NCBI RefSeq assembly: GCF_009827635.1
Contig: NZ_WTYW01000001.1
Span: forward strand, 514,001-578,000
Origin: Parapontixanthobacter aurantiacus
GTDB lineage: Bacteria > Pseudomonadota > Alphaproteobacteria > Sphingomonadales > Sphingomonadaceae
Direction: 5' to 3'
DNA: 64,000 nt
Below the pieces are notes generated by a model that saw only the letters and a program-made list of their open reading frames with translations, was not told the origin of the DNA and did no database searches. Below are positions 27,887 through 37,682 of the stretch, piece by piece (the first letter of the stretch is position 1; the number at the start of each line of letters is the position of its first letter). The position numbers were made by a program, and so were the translations under genes.

Positions 27887-29715
27887 AGCGCCTCGACCCG
27901 CTCGGCAAGGTTCAGCCAGCGTTCTTCCGCCGCGTCCTTTTCGGTCCGCGCGTTCTCTATGCCCTTGGTGATGTTGGCAAATTTCTGGGGATCGGTTGAA
28001 TAGAGGTCCGGATCGGACAGAATTTCCGCGCCACGGCGGATCGCGGCGTCCAGTTCGTCGATTCGTGCGGGCAGCAGTTCGTAGTCGCGCTGCTCTTTAT
28101 AGGACAGCTTCCTGCTTCCCTGGTTCTGACCTGATGCGGGCGGGGGAGGTGCGTTCCCTGACTGGTTCGCCTTGTCGGACCCGCTTGCCGGTGCCTGTCT
28201 TGCAGGGGGCGGGGACGCCTTCTTTGCAGCCCAGTCCTCGTAACCGCCCGCGACAACATCGACCTTGCCGGACCCGTCGAGGCCGAGCGTCACCGTCACC
28301 GTCCGGTCGAGAAAGTCGCGATCGTGGCTGACGATGAGGACCGTGCCGTCATAGTCGGCAATGACCTCCTGCAACAGGTCGAGCGTTTCCAGGTCGAGAT
28401 CGTTAGTCGGCTCGTCGAGGACGAGGAGGTTCGACTTGCGCGCGAATTCGCGGGCGAGGAGCAGGCGCGAACGCTCGCCGCCGGACAGCGTTGCGACTTT
28501 CGTATCGACGATGCCGGGGTCGAACAGAAATTCCTTGAGATAGCCCTGCACGTGCTTCTTCGCGTCGCCCACCATGATCCAGTCGCCGCCTTCGGCCAAC
28601 ACGTCGCGCACGCTCTTGCCCTCGGCGAGCAGGCTGCGCTGCTGGTCGATCATCACGCCGGTTAGCGTCTTGGCGAGTGTTACGCTGCCTGTATCGGGTT
28701 CCAGTTCGCCGGTCAGCATCTTGAGCAAGGTCGTCTTGCCGGCGCCGTTCGCTCCAACGATGCCGATCCGGTCGCCGCGCTGGATGCGCAGGGAGAAGGG
28801 CTTGATGATCGCGCGGCCGTCATAAGATTTTCCGATATCCTCCGCGACGATGATCGATTTGGACCGGAAATCCTCGTCGCTTGCCAGCTTCAGCTTCGCC
28901 GTTCCGCCCGGCGTCATCATCGCGGCGCGGGCTGCGCGCATGTCGTGCAGTTTTTCCAGCCGCCCCTGATTGCGCTTGCGCCGCGCGGTGACGCCGCGTT
29001 CCAACCAGTGCGCCTCGATCTTCAGCTTCGCATCCAGCTTTTCCGCCGCGCGCGCCTCTTCGGCATAGACCTGCTCTTCCCACGCTTCGTAGCCGCCGAA
29101 GCCGACATCCTTGCGGCGCAACGATCCCCGGTCGAGCCACAGGGTCGCATTGGTCAGCCGCTTCAGAAAGGTGCGGTCGTGGCTGATTGCGAGAAAGGCG
29201 CCCTTGTAGCGGGCCAGCCAGTCCTCGAGCCAGTCGATCGCCGACAGGTCGAGGTGGTTGGTCGGTTCGTCCATCAGCAGAAGGTCCGGCTCCTGCGCCA
29301 GGGCGCGCGCGATGGCGGCGCGTCGCTTCTCCCCGCCGCTTGCGCCGTCCGCCGGCTTGCTCATGTCGATGCCGAGCTGTCCCGCAATGGCTTCGATCTC
29401 GTGCTCTGCGGGGGGATGTTCGCCCGATAGCGCGAATTCCATCAGCGTCGCGTGGGCGGAAAAATCCGGCTCTTGTTCGAGGAGGACGATGCGCGTGCCG
29501 GGCTTCACCTTGCGCTGCCCCCGATCGGGTTCGAGCCGGTCCATGATCAGCCGGAACAGCGTCGTCTTTCCTGCTCCGTTGCGACCGATCAGGGCCATGC
29601 GATCGCGCGGGCCGATATGCAGGTCGAGCGTGCCTTCCTCGCGATTGCCGAACAGCCATTTGCCGCCGATCTGCAGGCCGATGCTTTCGAGACTGAGGAT
29701 GGGGGGCTGCGCCAT
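27883..29715 (-). CDS. ABC-F ATPase, Uup-like
   Basis: 610 aa. Two ATPase cassettes with Walker A GRNGAGKTT and GANGAGKTT, signatures ASGGEKRR and LSGGERSR, and Walker B LLLMDEPTNHLD / LLVLDEPTNDLD. The second cassette is followed by a Pro/Ala/Gln-rich linker and a coiled-coil C-terminal domain (LSYKEQRDYELLPARIDELDAAIRRG...) typical of Uup, which binds branched or junction DNA and acts on ribosomes. Overlaps the UDG gene by 4 bp. Confidence 0.9.
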   Translation of the reverse strand: MAQPPILSLESIGLQIGGKWLFGNREEGTLDLHIGPRDRMALIGRNGAGKTTLFRLIMDRLEPDRGQRKVKPGTRIVLLEQEPDFSAHATLMEFALSGEHPPAEHEIEAIAGQLGIDMSKPADGASGGEKRRAAIARALAQEPDLLLMDEPTNHLDLSAIDWLEDWLARYKGAFLAISHDRTFLKRLTNATLWLDRGSLRRKDVGFGGYEAWEEQVYAEEARAAEKLDAKLKIEAHWLERGVTARRKRNQGRLEKLHDMRAARAAMMTPGGTAKLKLASDEDFRSKSIIVAEDIGKSYDGRAIIKPFSLRIQRGDRIGIVGANGAGKTTLLKMLTGELEPDTGSVTLAKTLTGVMIDQQRSLLAEGKSVRDVLAEGGDWIMVGDAKKHVQGYLKEFLFDPGIVDTKVATLSGGERSRLLLAREFARKSNLLVLDEPTNDLDLETLDLLQEVIADYDGTVLIVSHDRDFLDRTVTVTLGLDGSGKVDVVAGGYEDWAAKKASPPPARQAPASGSDKANQSGNAPPPPASGQNQGSRKLSYKEQRDYELLPARIDELDAAIRRGAEILSDPDLYSTDPQKFANITKGIENARTEKDAAEERWLNLAERVEAL

Positions 29716-29817
29716 GGTGCTGGGGCGCGCTTAGACGCTCGCCGTCGCTGGAACAAGGCGGTTCATCGACAGTCAAGCACAGCGGGCCGATGACCGGCCC
29801 ATCAGGAGGTATCACCG

Positions 29818-30546
29818 ATGAACAGATACGTATTTCCGCTTTTCGCACTGACCGGGGCGGCCTTGCTGCCCGCATCGCTTTCGGCTGCCGAGGTCACTAT
29901 CCAGGCGACCAATCCCGTCATCGAACTCAACGTCACGGAAATGGCGCGTGCCGCGCCCGATGTCGCCATGATCAATGCCGGGGTACAGACCCGCGCAGCC
30001 ACCGCGCGCGAGGCGATCGAGCAGAATGGCGAGGCGATGGATCGGCTGATCGCGCGGCTGCGTTCGCTCGGCATAGAGCGTAAGGACATCCAGACCTCGA
30101 GCTTCAACCTCAACCCGGATTACCAGTACAACCCGCAAACCGGCGAGCAGACCTTCAAAGGTTACAACGTCAACAATTCGGTGAGCGTGACCTTGCGCGA
30201 TCTCGATCAGGCGGGCGACATCCTCGATGCGATGGTCGATGCCGGTGCGAACAACGTCTACGGCCCGAACTTCATGCTGGAGGACGACGCCGCGATCAAG
30301 GAAGAGGCGCGCGAGACGGCCTTCGCCCGCGGTATGGCGCAGGCCCAGTCCTATGCCCGGCTGGCAGGTTACAGCGGAGTTCGCATCCTCGAGATCAGCG
30401 AGAACTTCTCAGGCTATGGCCCCGTGCCCCCGCCGCCCCCGGCAATGGCGCGCGCCGAGAGCGTTCAGGTAACCGGAACCCGCATCGAACCGGGTGAAGT
30501 CGGCGTCAATGTCAATCTCCTCATCAAGTACGAGATGACCCGCTGA
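29818..30546 (+). CDS. SIMPL-domain (DUF541) periplasmic protein
   Basis: 242 aa. Signal peptide MNRYVFPLFALTGAALLPASLSAAE, then the SIMPL fold: MARAAPDVAMINAGVQTRAATAREAIEQN and DIQTSSFNLNPDYQYNPQTGEQ. A C-terminal predicted strand motif VNVNLLIKYEM closes the domain. Family members are periplasmic and linked to oxidative or envelope stress; mechanism unknown. A strong AGGAGG site precedes the ATG. Confidence 0.88.
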   Translation: MNRYVFPLFALTGAALLPASLSAAEVTIQATNPVIELNVTEMARAAPDVAMINAGVQTRAATAREAIEQNGEAMDRLIARLRSLGIERKDIQTSSFNLNPDYQYNPQTGEQTFKGYNVNNSVSVTLRDLDQAGDILDAMVDAGANNVYGPNFMLEDDAAIKEEARETAFARGMAQAQSYARLAGYSGVRILEISENFSGYGPVPPPPPAMARAESVQVTGTRIEPGEVGVNVNLLIKYEMTR

Positions 30547-30641
30547 GGCATGCGACGGCAGAGAACGAGGTGTGGAAAAGGACGTCGTGCGCGCACCATT
30601 CACACCTTGTTCAATGCCTTTGGCCTAGTATCCTTCGCATT

Positions 30642-30953
30642 ATGAAACGCATGAACAAACTGGCGCTGGCCGCGCTGCTGGCGGGGGCATTCGCATTGCC
30701 TGCCGCAACGCCGCTCGCCGCGCAGCCGCTGAGCGAGCAGGGCGAGGCGCGCAAGGAAATGCGCGCGGGCAACCAGCTTTCGCTGCGCCAGATCGAGCGC
30801 CGGATCCTGCCGATGATGCAGGGCGCCGAATATCTCGGCCCGTCCTACGATTCGCAGGCGCGCGCCTATCGCCTTAAGTTCATCCGCAACGGGCGGGTCC
30901 TGTTCGTCGACGTCGATGCGCGGACCGGCAAGATCCTCAAGCGCAGCGACTAG
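30642..30953 (+). CDS. PepSY-domain secreted protein
   Basis: 103 aa. Signal peptide MKRMNKLALAALLAGAFALPAATPLAA, followed by a PepSY domain (LSLRQIERRILPMMQGAEYLGPSYDSQARAYRLKFIRNGRVLFVDVDARTGKILKRSD). PepSY domains bind or restrain proteases and sensor kinases in the periplasm. It lies 111 bp upstream of a two-component pair, and similar PepSY genes accompany PhoP/PhoQ-like systems, so a sensory role is plausible. Met at 30651 is an alternative start. Confidence 0.85.
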   Translation: MKRMNKLALAALLAGAFALPAATPLAAQPLSEQGEARKEMRAGNQLSLRQIERRILPMMQGAEYLGPSYDSQARAYRLKFIRNGRVLFVDVDARTGKILKRSD

Positions 30954-31064
30954 GCCGCAGCGTGCAGGCGTAAGGTTTTGCGAAACCTACGCCTTGCTTG
31001 ACGCGTTCCCGCCAATACAGCACATCGCCGGCAACGACCGGGTTCACAGGGGAAAGCCAAGCCT

Positions 31065-31742
31065 ATGCGCGTATTGATCGTCGAAGACGAACCGACACTC
31101 GGAAACCAGCTCAAGACCACGCTCGAACAGAACGGCTATGCCGTCGATCTCTCGACCGACGGGGAGGACGGCCATTTCCTCGGCTCGACCGAGGACTACG
31201 ACGCCGTCATCCTCGACCTCGGCCTGCCGGAAATCGACGGGCTGACGGTGCTCGGCATGTGGCGCAAGGAAGGGCGCACCTTCCCCGTCCTCGTGCTGAC
31301 GGCGCGTGACAGCTGGTCCGACAAGGTCGCGGGTCTCGACGCGGGTGCGGACGACTACCTTGCCAAGCCGTTCCAGACCGAGGAACTGATCGCGCGGCTG
31401 CGCGCACTCATCCGCCGCGCCTCGGGCAATACCTCCAGCGAACTGACGGCGGGCGATGTGCGCCTCGACACGCGTTCGGGCCGCGTCACTCTGAAGGGCG
31501 AACCGGTCAAGCTGACCGCGCAGGAATACAAGCTGCTGTCCTACCTCATGCATCACAAGGGGAAGGTCGTCAGCCGCACCGAGCTGATCGAGCATATCTA
31601 CGATCAGGACTTCGATCGCGATTCCAACACGATCGAGGTGTTCGTGACCCGCATCCGCAAGAAGTTGGGTGCGGACGTCATCACCACGATCAGGGGCCTC
31701 GGCTACAGCCTCGACGACCCGGCCGACCAGCCGCGCGCTTGA
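31065..31742 (+). CDS. OmpR/PhoP-family response regulator
   Basis: 225 aa. Receiver domain with LIVEDEP, phospho-acceptor Asp51 in VILDLGLPE and Lys in LAKPFQ, then a winged-helix trans_reg_C domain (VKLTAQEYKLLSYLMHHKGKVVSRTELIEHIYDQDFDRDSNTIEVFVTRIRKKLG). AGGGGAAAG lies upstream of the ATG. Forms an operon with the sensor kinase, whose ATG lies 1 bp after the TGA. Confidence 0.95.
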   Translation: MRVLIVEDEPTLGNQLKTTLEQNGYAVDLSTDGEDGHFLGSTEDYDAVILDLGLPEIDGLTVLGMWRKEGRTFPVLVLTARDSWSDKVAGLDAGADDYLAKPFQTEELIARLRALIRRASGNTSSELTAGDVRLDTRSGRVTLKGEPVKLTAQEYKLLSYLMHHKGKVVSRTELIEHIYDQDFDRDSNTIEVFVTRIRKKLGADVITTIRGLGYSLDDPADQPRA

Positions 31743-31743
31743 G

Positions 31744-33186
31744 ATGAACGTGCATCGGCCCGACGGTTTGACGGAGGCGCCCGCCGCTACCTCCGCCGCC
31801 GCCGGGGACGATGCCGTGACCCTTGCCAGCCCGGTAGCCTCCGGGGCGCCCAAGCGCAGCCTTGCCAGCCGCCTCATGGTCATTGCCGCCGGCTGGATCG
31901 CGGTCCTGCTGCTGGGCGGAGGCTTCGCGCTCGATCGCACGCTCACCAATCTCGTTGAGAACAATTTCGACGACCAGCTCGAATACGTCCTCACCGCGAT
32001 GCTCAATTCGGCGGAGATCGGCCCGGATGGCGAGGTGTTCTTCTATCGCGCGCTGGGCGATCAGCGGTTCCTCGAACCCAATAGCGGGGCCTACTGGCAG
32101 ATCAGCGGACCGGGCCATGACGACTTCCCTTCGCGCAGCCTGTGGGACCGGGCACTGGACCTGCGCGGCGACCATGTCGACATGGACATCCACACCTATG
32201 ATTCCTACCAGTTTCCGACCGAACCCCTGCGCGTCGTCGAGCGCACCGTCATCCTGCCCGACAGCGAGACGCGCTGGACCTTCGCCGTCGCTTATGCGCG
32301 CGAGGAACTGGACGCAGACATCGCCGAAATCCGCAGCATTCTCTACTGGAGTTTCGCGGTCCTGGGGCTCGGCCTCCTGCTCCTCGCTTTCCTGCAGAAC
32401 CGCTTCGGCCTCAGACCGCTGCGCCGGGTGCGTCAGGCAATCCAGGACTTGCGAACGACGGGCGCGAACCGGATCACCGATTCGCTGCCGCTCGAGGTCG
32501 AGCCGCTGGTGGAAGAGATCAACGCACTGCTCGCCCATAGCGAGAAGCAAGCGGAGGAAGCGCGGACCCATGCGGGCAATCTCGCCCATGCGCTGAAAAC
32601 ACCGCTGACCGTCATCAACAATGCCGCGACCGCGAAAGCGACCGATCTGCCGGATACGGTCATTCGCGAGGCGACGACCATGCGCCGCCATGTCGATCAT
32701 CACCTTGCAAGGGCGCGTGCGGTCGGTCGCCGGGCGATCGGTCATGCGCGAACGCCGGTCTGCGAAAGTGCCGACGCGGTGCAGCGCGCCATCGCGCGGC
32801 TCTATCCCGACGTGCGCTTCGATCTCGACGGCAATCGCGGGGCGACCGTCGCCATAGAGCGGCAGGATCTCGACGAAATTCTCGGCAACATGATCGAGAA
32901 CGCAGCGAAATATGGCGGCGGCAGCGTGTTCGTGACCGTCGATGCCGAGCCGGAGGCGGCGCAATGCGTCATCTGGGTCGAGGATGACGGCATGGGCATC
33001 CCAGAAGAGGAGCGGACGCGCATCTTCAAACGCGGCGCACGGCTCGACACGGACAAGCCGGGAACGGGGTTAGGCCTTGCGATCGTGCGGGACGTCGCGG
33101 AAATTTACGGCGGATCGGTGGCACTCGACGAAAGCGAGGATCTGGGCGGGTTGCTCGTCAGGCTGATGCTGCCGAGGGCGGGGTAG
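31744..33186 (+). CDS. Membrane sensor histidine kinase (PhoQ-like)
   Basis: 480 aa. Two membrane helices (~44-62 and ~200-217) flank a periplasmic sensor domain (~63-198, with an acidic patch). HAMP-like linker, dimerisation helix with His282 in NLAHALKTPLTVI, N-box EILGNMIENAAKYGG, G1 VEDDGMGIPEEE, G2 GTGLGLAIVRDVAEIYGG. The acidic periplasmic domain and the partner regulator resemble PhoQ-type kinases that sense divalent cations or envelope stress; the signal is not proven. The N-terminal 40 residues are Ala/Pro-rich and cytoplasmic. Confidence 0.93.
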   Translation: MNVHRPDGLTEAPAATSAAAGDDAVTLASPVASGAPKRSLASRLMVIAAGWIAVLLLGGGFALDRTLTNLVENNFDDQLEYVLTAMLNSAEIGPDGEVFFYRALGDQRFLEPNSGAYWQISGPGHDDFPSRSLWDRALDLRGDHVDMDIHTYDSYQFPTEPLRVVERTVILPDSETRWTFAVAYAREELDADIAEIRSILYWSFAVLGLGLLLLAFLQNRFGLRPLRRVRQAIQDLRTTGANRITDSLPLEVEPLVEEINALLAHSEKQAEEARTHAGNLAHALKTPLTVINNAATAKATDLPDTVIREATTMRRHVDHHLARARAVGRRAIGHARTPVCESADAVQRAIARLYPDVRFDLDGNRGATVAIERQDLDEILGNMIENAAKYGGGSVFVTVDAEPEAAQCVIWVEDDGMGIPEEERTRIFKRGARLDTDKPGTGLGLAIVRDVAEIYGGSVALDESEDLGGLLVRLMLPRAG

Positions 33187-33286
33187 CGAACCTTCCGCGG
33201 AAAACCATAGCGAGGGCTGTGTTCGATGAGGATAAAACAGGTCATGAAAGAGCTTATTCGTCTCGTCGCGTTGTAGCCTTCAGGAC

Positions 33287-33715
33287 CTACCGACCACGTC
33301 GAACCAGTCCCACGACAAAAATCGTCCAGCCGACGATCATCAAAACGCTTCCGAGCATAATTGTCGCCGAAACCAGCCATTCCATCATCGCATCCGCGTT
33401 GTAGCCCGCACCGGCAATGGGCAGGGATTCGCTAGCCCCGGTTGCTGCCGATGCCGTGAGACCGAACCACAACAAATACATACCCGCGATGATCGTCCAT
33501 CGCGCTATCCCGGCAGGTCTTTCGGAGAGGCGCGCTGCGGACAACAGCGCACCTACGATCATCATGGCCATCCCGCTCTGTACGGCAGTGAGATGAGCCG
33601 AAAGCGCCATCCTTGGATTGGCGAAGGATTGCACGACCGCGCCTTGCAGCAATCCGATGAGGAACAATACGGCTCCGGCGACGACGAGCATACGCTGATT
33701 TGCCGTTAGTATCAT
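33287..33715 (-). CDS. Small four-helix membrane protein, hydroxylaminobenzene mutase (HabA)-like
   Basis: 142 aa, four hydrophobic segments. The N-terminal pattern (QRMLVVAGAVLFLIGLLQGAVVQSFANPRMALSAHLTAVQSGMAMMIVGALLSAARL) follows HabA/HabB hydroxylaminobenzene mutases and their many uncharacterised relatives: a membrane helix, F-NPR-ALSAHL, then another helix. Actual mutase activity in this organism is not implied. Follows the chorismate mutase gene by 32 bp on the same strand. Confidence 0.65.
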   Translation of the reverse strand: MILTANQRMLVVAGAVLFLIGLLQGAVVQSFANPRMALSAHLTAVQSGMAMMIVGALLSAARLSERPAGIARWTIIAGMYLLWFGLTASAATGASESLPIAGAGYNADAMMEWLVSATIMLGSVLMIVGWTIFVVGLVRRGR

Positions 33716-33747
33716 TGCGCCGCGCTCAGACGCATGGTCGGCTTCGC

Positions 33748-34029
33748 TCACTCGCCCCGGGCCTGTTCGTGGTGGCGGATGACCTCGTCGATGATGAAGC
33801 GCAGGAACTTCTCGGAAAATTCCGGGTCGAGTTGCGAATCCTCCGCCAGTTGCCGCAGCCGCGCAATCTGCGCCTGCTCGCGTCCCGGATCGGCTGGCGG
33901 CAGCTGCGCCTTCGCCTTGTATTCGCCCACCGCCTGCGTGATGCGGAACCGCTCGGCGAGGATATGGATGAGCGCGGCATCGATATTGTCGATGCTGCGG
34001 CGGTAGGTTTCGAGTTGCGCGTCGGCCAT
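33748..34029 (-). CDS. Chorismate mutase, AroQ class
   Basis: 93 aa, all-helical. Motifs YRRSIDNIDAALIHILAERFRITQAVGEYKA (active-site Arg and Lys) and FLRFIIDEVIRHHEQ are those of the monofunctional AroQ-type chorismate mutase domain that converts chorismate to prephenate for Phe/Tyr synthesis. Divergent from the polyprenyl synthetase gene. Confidence 0.93.
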   Translation of the reverse strand: MADAQLETYRRSIDNIDAALIHILAERFRITQAVGEYKAKAQLPPADPGREQAQIARLRQLAEDSQLDPEFSEKFLRFIIDEVIRHHEQARGE

Positions 34030-34161
34030 CTTCCCTCATCCCTCGTTGATCGAGCCCTCGTCCCGGACCCGCCCGTAATTGCCTGTTCCATGCGCGCCAT
34101 GCAACAACCATGCAGCTATCCGCCCTTGCCAAGGGGCAGGGGCAGCGCCAAATGGCAGGAC

Positions 34162-35172
34162 ATGACCGCCGAAATCGTGCCGCTACAGCGCAACAAGCCT
34201 ACGCTCGACCCCATGTTGTCGCTGACCGCGACGGCGATGAATTCGGTGAATACCGTGATCCTCGACCGGATGCAGAGCGAGATACCGCTGATCCCGGCGC
34301 TGGCAGGCCATCTCATTTCCGGCGGTGGCAAGCGCTTGCGCCCGATGCTGACGCTCGCCGGGGCGGAACTGGTCGGTTACCAGGGGTCGCGCCATCACAA
34401 GCTGGCCGCAGCGGTCGAGTTCATCCACACCGCAACCCTGCTTCACGACGATGTCGTCGACGGATCGGACCTGCGGCGCGGAAAGGCGGCCGCGAACATT
34501 ATCTTCGGCAATCCCGCGACCGTGCTGGTCGGGGATTTCCTCTTCAGCCGTGCCTTCGAACTGATGGTGGAAGACGGCAGCCTTAAGGTCCTGAAAATCC
34601 TGTCCAGTGCCAGCGCGATCATCGCCGAGGGCGAGGTCGATCAGCTCACCGCGCAGCGCCAGATCGAGACGAGCGAGGAACGATATCTCTCGATCATCGG
34701 CGCGAAGACCGCCGCCTTGTTCGCAGCGGCCAGCCGTATTTCGGCGGTCGTCGCGGAATGCAGTGACGCGCAGGAAGAGGCGCTCGACGCCTATGGACGC
34801 AATCTCGGCATCGCTTTCCAACTCGTGGACGATGCGCTCGATTACTCCAGCGACGCGGCGGCAATGGGCAAGGATCGTGGCGACGACTTTCGCGAGGGGA
34901 AGATGACGCTGCCGGTCATTCTCGCCTATGCGCGTGGTAACGAGGAAGAGCGGGGCTTCTGGAAAGCCGCCATCGGCGGGCACCGGACGAGCGAGGCGGA
35001 TCTTGCCTATGCCATAACGCTGATGGAACGGCACGACGCGGTCGAGGCGACTCGTCAGCGGGCACGGCATTTTGCAGAGCGCGCGATCGATGCACTGTCG
35101 ATCTTCCCCGACGGCAAGGCGCGCATGGCATTGTCCGAAGCCGCGATGTTCGCCGTCTCGCGCGGCTATTGA
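34162..35172 (+). CDS. Polyprenyl (octaprenyl/decaprenyl) diphosphate synthase
   Basis: 336 aa. Trans-prenyltransferase with the first aspartate-rich motif LLHDDVVDGSDLRRG and the second QLVDDALDYSSD, plus GGGKRLRPML near the N terminus. It makes the side chain of ubiquinone. The residues before FARM do not let me fix chain length; the alphaproteobacterial norm is C50. The ATG at 34162 has GGCAGGAC upstream. Confidence 0.92.
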   Translation: MTAEIVPLQRNKPTLDPMLSLTATAMNSVNTVILDRMQSEIPLIPALAGHLISGGGKRLRPMLTLAGAELVGYQGSRHHKLAAAVEFIHTATLLHDDVVDGSDLRRGKAAANIIFGNPATVLVGDFLFSRAFELMVEDGSLKVLKILSSASAIIAEGEVDQLTAQRQIETSEERYLSIIGAKTAALFAAASRISAVVAECSDAQEEALDAYGRNLGIAFQLVDDALDYSSDAAAMGKDRGDDFREGKMTLPVILAYARGNEEERGFWKAAIGGHRTSEADLAYAITLMERHDAVEATRQRARHFAERAIDALSIFPDGKARMALSEAAMFAVSRGY

Positions 35173-35245
35173 TTCGCGCCGGGCGATTGCGGGAAGGGCG
35201 GCCCTTTCGACAATATGCGCCCGAGACGCTAATGCGGCCTTGATC

Positions 35246-37672
35246 GTGAGCGACCTTCCCATTCATGCAGTCCTGCCGGACCTGCTCGCTGCCTTGCGCG
35301 AGGATACGGGCGCTGTCCTGGTTGCCCCGCCGGGCGCGGGCAAGACGACGGCGGTCGCACCCGCATTGATCGGTGAAGACTGGTGCGCAGGCCAGGTAAT
35401 CATGACCTCGCCCCGCCGGTTGGCGGCACGTGCGGCGGCCGAACGGATGGCGGAACTGCTGGGCGAGCCCGTCGGACGGACGGTCGGCTACACGACGAGG
35501 CTCGATACGAAGCAGTCGGCGGCGACCCGTATTCTCGTCGTGACCGAGGCCATTCTCGTCAATCGGATCGTCGCTGACCCCGAATTGCCGGGCGTGTCGG
35601 CGATCCTGTTCGACGAAGCGCATGAGCGACATCTGGATGGCGATCTCGGGCTGGCGCTGGCATTGGAAAGCCGCGCGGTGCTGAACGAGAAACTGCGGCT
35701 GCTCGTCATGTCGGCGACGATTGACGGAGCGCGCTTCGCCCGGTTGCTCGGCGGGAATGCGAGGGTCATCGAAAGTGAGGGGAAAGCCCACCCGTTGGAG
35801 GTTCGATGGCTCGGCACTCGCGCGGAGGTTTCGCTCGAGGATGCGATGAGTGACGCGGTCCTGACGGCATTGCGCGAAACCGAGGGAGACCTTCTCGCTT
35901 TCCTGCCCGGCGTTCGGGAGATCGAACGGGTGCGCGAGCGGCTGGAAGCACGGCTCGGCGGCGTGCCGGTCCTGCCGCTCCACGGACAGGTCGAACCGGC
36001 GGCACAAAGAGCGGCATTGCGGCGCGATACCGAAGGGCGGCGCATCGTGCTGGCCACCAGCATCGCTGAAACCTCGCTGACGCTCGACGGGGTGTCGGTG
36101 GTCGTCGATAGCGGCCTAGCGCGGCAGCCCGAATTCGACCGAGCGGCGGGCCGGACGCACCTCGTGACGGTCGCGGCAAGTCAGGCAGCCACCGCCCAGC
36201 GTGCGGGCAGAGCGGCGCGGCAGGGGCCGGGTGTGGCCTATCGCTTGTGGAACGAGGCAAGCCATGCGGGGCGTCCTGCCTTTTCCGCACCGGAGGTCGA
36301 AACGGCTGACCTTGCTCCGCTCGTCCTGACCTTGGCCGAGTGGGGCACGAGCGATCCGCAGGAACTGGAATGGCTCGATCCGCTGCCCGAAGCCTCGTTG
36401 GCCGCTGCCCGGTCCCGCCTCGTCCAGCTGGGCGCGCTGGACGGCGACGGGCGCATCACCGATCGCGGTCGGAGCATTGCCGCGCTTCCGCTCGATCCCG
36501 TATCCGCGGCGGCCATTCTCTCGGCAGCGAGGCACGGTGCCGTGCAGCAGGCGGCACGAATGATGCTGCTGCTACAGGAGCGCGGGCTGGGTGGACGAAG
36601 CGAGGATCTGGCGCAAAGACTGTCGCGCTGGAACGGCGACCGCTCGAACCGGGCGACAGCCTCGCGGCGGCTTGCCGATGGCTGGGCGGCAAAGGCCGAG
36701 AAGCTGGTCACGGAACGAAGCGACGGGCCGCACGACCCGGCCATTCATCTGGCGCTCGCCGCCCCCGACAATATCGCGAAGGCACGAGGCGGAGAGCAAT
36801 GGCTTTCCGCAGGAGGGCGGGGCTTCAGGCTCGACCCGGCAAGCTGTCTCGCCCGCGCGCAATGGCTCGTCATCGGCGACGCTCAGGGCAAGGCGAAGGA
36901 CGCGCGCATTACGGCGGCGCTGGCACTGGACGAACGCGATATCGAGGAACATTGCGCTCATCTCATCGAACGGCGCAGCATGTTCCGCTGGAACGAAGAC
37001 GCTGGTCGCGTCGAAGCGCGGCGGGAAAAGCGTTTGGGCGGGATCCTTCTGTCCTCCGCTCCCGAACCCGATCCGGACCCGGAGGAACTACGTGAGTTCC
37101 TGATGCAGCGGGCACTCGAACACCTTGACGATTTGCTCCCGCAAGATCTGCTGGCGCGGGCTCGGTTTCTGGGAATCGAAGCTTTTTCTCCCGACGCTCT
37201 TCGCGAAAGCGCGCCATTATGGCTGACGCCGCTGCTCGACGGACGTCGCGACCTTTTTGTCGAACGCGACAGGCTGGTCGCCAGCCTCACAGGCTTGCTC
37301 GATTGGGAGAGCAGCCAGCGGCTCGAAAAGGGAGCGCCGCGTCATTTCACCTCGCCTGCGGGAACGACGCATGCGATCGATTATACCGGAGACGATGCTC
37401 CGTCGGTAGAACTTCGCGTGCAGGCGATGTTCGGCTGCGATCGGCAACCCCTTATCGGACGGACCCCCTTGCTCTTGAAGCTTACCAGCCCCGCCGGGCG
37501 GCCCATTCAGTCGACCCGCGATCTTCCGGGGTTCTGGCGGGGGAGCTGGGCCGAAGTCGCAAAGGACATGAAGGGCCGCTATCCCAAGCATCGCTGGCCG
37601 GACCGGCCTTGGGAAGAGCTACCCAGCCTGAAGACGAAGAACGCCTTTGCGCGTTCGGCAAAATCCGATTAA
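35246..37672 (+). CDS. hrpB: ATP-dependent helicase HrpB
   Basis: 808 aa. DEAH-type RNA helicase motifs: VAPPGAGKTT (I), LFDEAHERHLDGD (II), MSATIDG (III), ATSIAETSLTLDGV (V) and QRAGRAARQGPG (VI), followed by the HrpB-specific C-terminal domain ending FWRGSWAEVAKDMKGRYPKHRWPDRPW. Probably acts on RNA; the role in bacteria is unclear. The start is not certain: a GTG at 35246 gives VSDLPIHAVLPDLLAALRE, the natural N terminus; the open frame begins earlier. Confidence 0.9.
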   Translation: MSDLPIHAVLPDLLAALREDTGAVLVAPPGAGKTTAVAPALIGEDWCAGQVIMTSPRRLAARAAAERMAELLGEPVGRTVGYTTRLDTKQSAATRILVVTEAILVNRIVADPELPGVSAILFDEAHERHLDGDLGLALALESRAVLNEKLRLLVMSATIDGARFARLLGGNARVIESEGKAHPLEVRWLGTRAEVSLEDAMSDAVLTALRETEGDLLAFLPGVREIERVRERLEARLGGVPVLPLHGQVEPAAQRAALRRDTEGRRIVLATSIAETSLTLDGVSVVVDSGLARQPEFDRAAGRTHLVTVAASQAATAQRAGRAARQGPGVAYRLWNEASHAGRPAFSAPEVETADLAPLVLTLAEWGTSDPQELEWLDPLPEASLAAARSRLVQLGALDGDGRITDRGRSIAALPLDPVSAAAILSAARHGAVQQAARMMLLLQERGLGGRSEDLAQRLSRWNGDRSNRATASRRLADGWAAKAEKLVTERSDGPHDPAIHLALAAPDNIAKARGGEQWLSAGGRGFRLDPASCLARAQWLVIGDAQGKAKDARITAALALDERDIEEHCAHLIERRSMFRWNEDAGRVEARREKRLGGILLSSAPEPDPDPEELREFLMQRALEHLDDLLPQDLLARARFLGIEAFSPDALRESAPLWLTPLLDGRRDLFVERDRLVASLTGLLDWESSQRLEKGAPRHFTSPAGTTHAIDYTGDDAPSVELRVQAMFGCDRQPLIGRTPLLLKLTSPAGRPIQSTRDLPGFWRGSWAEVAKDMKGRYPKHRWPDRPWEELPSLKTKNAFARSAKSD

Positions 37673-37682
37673 AGGCAAGCCG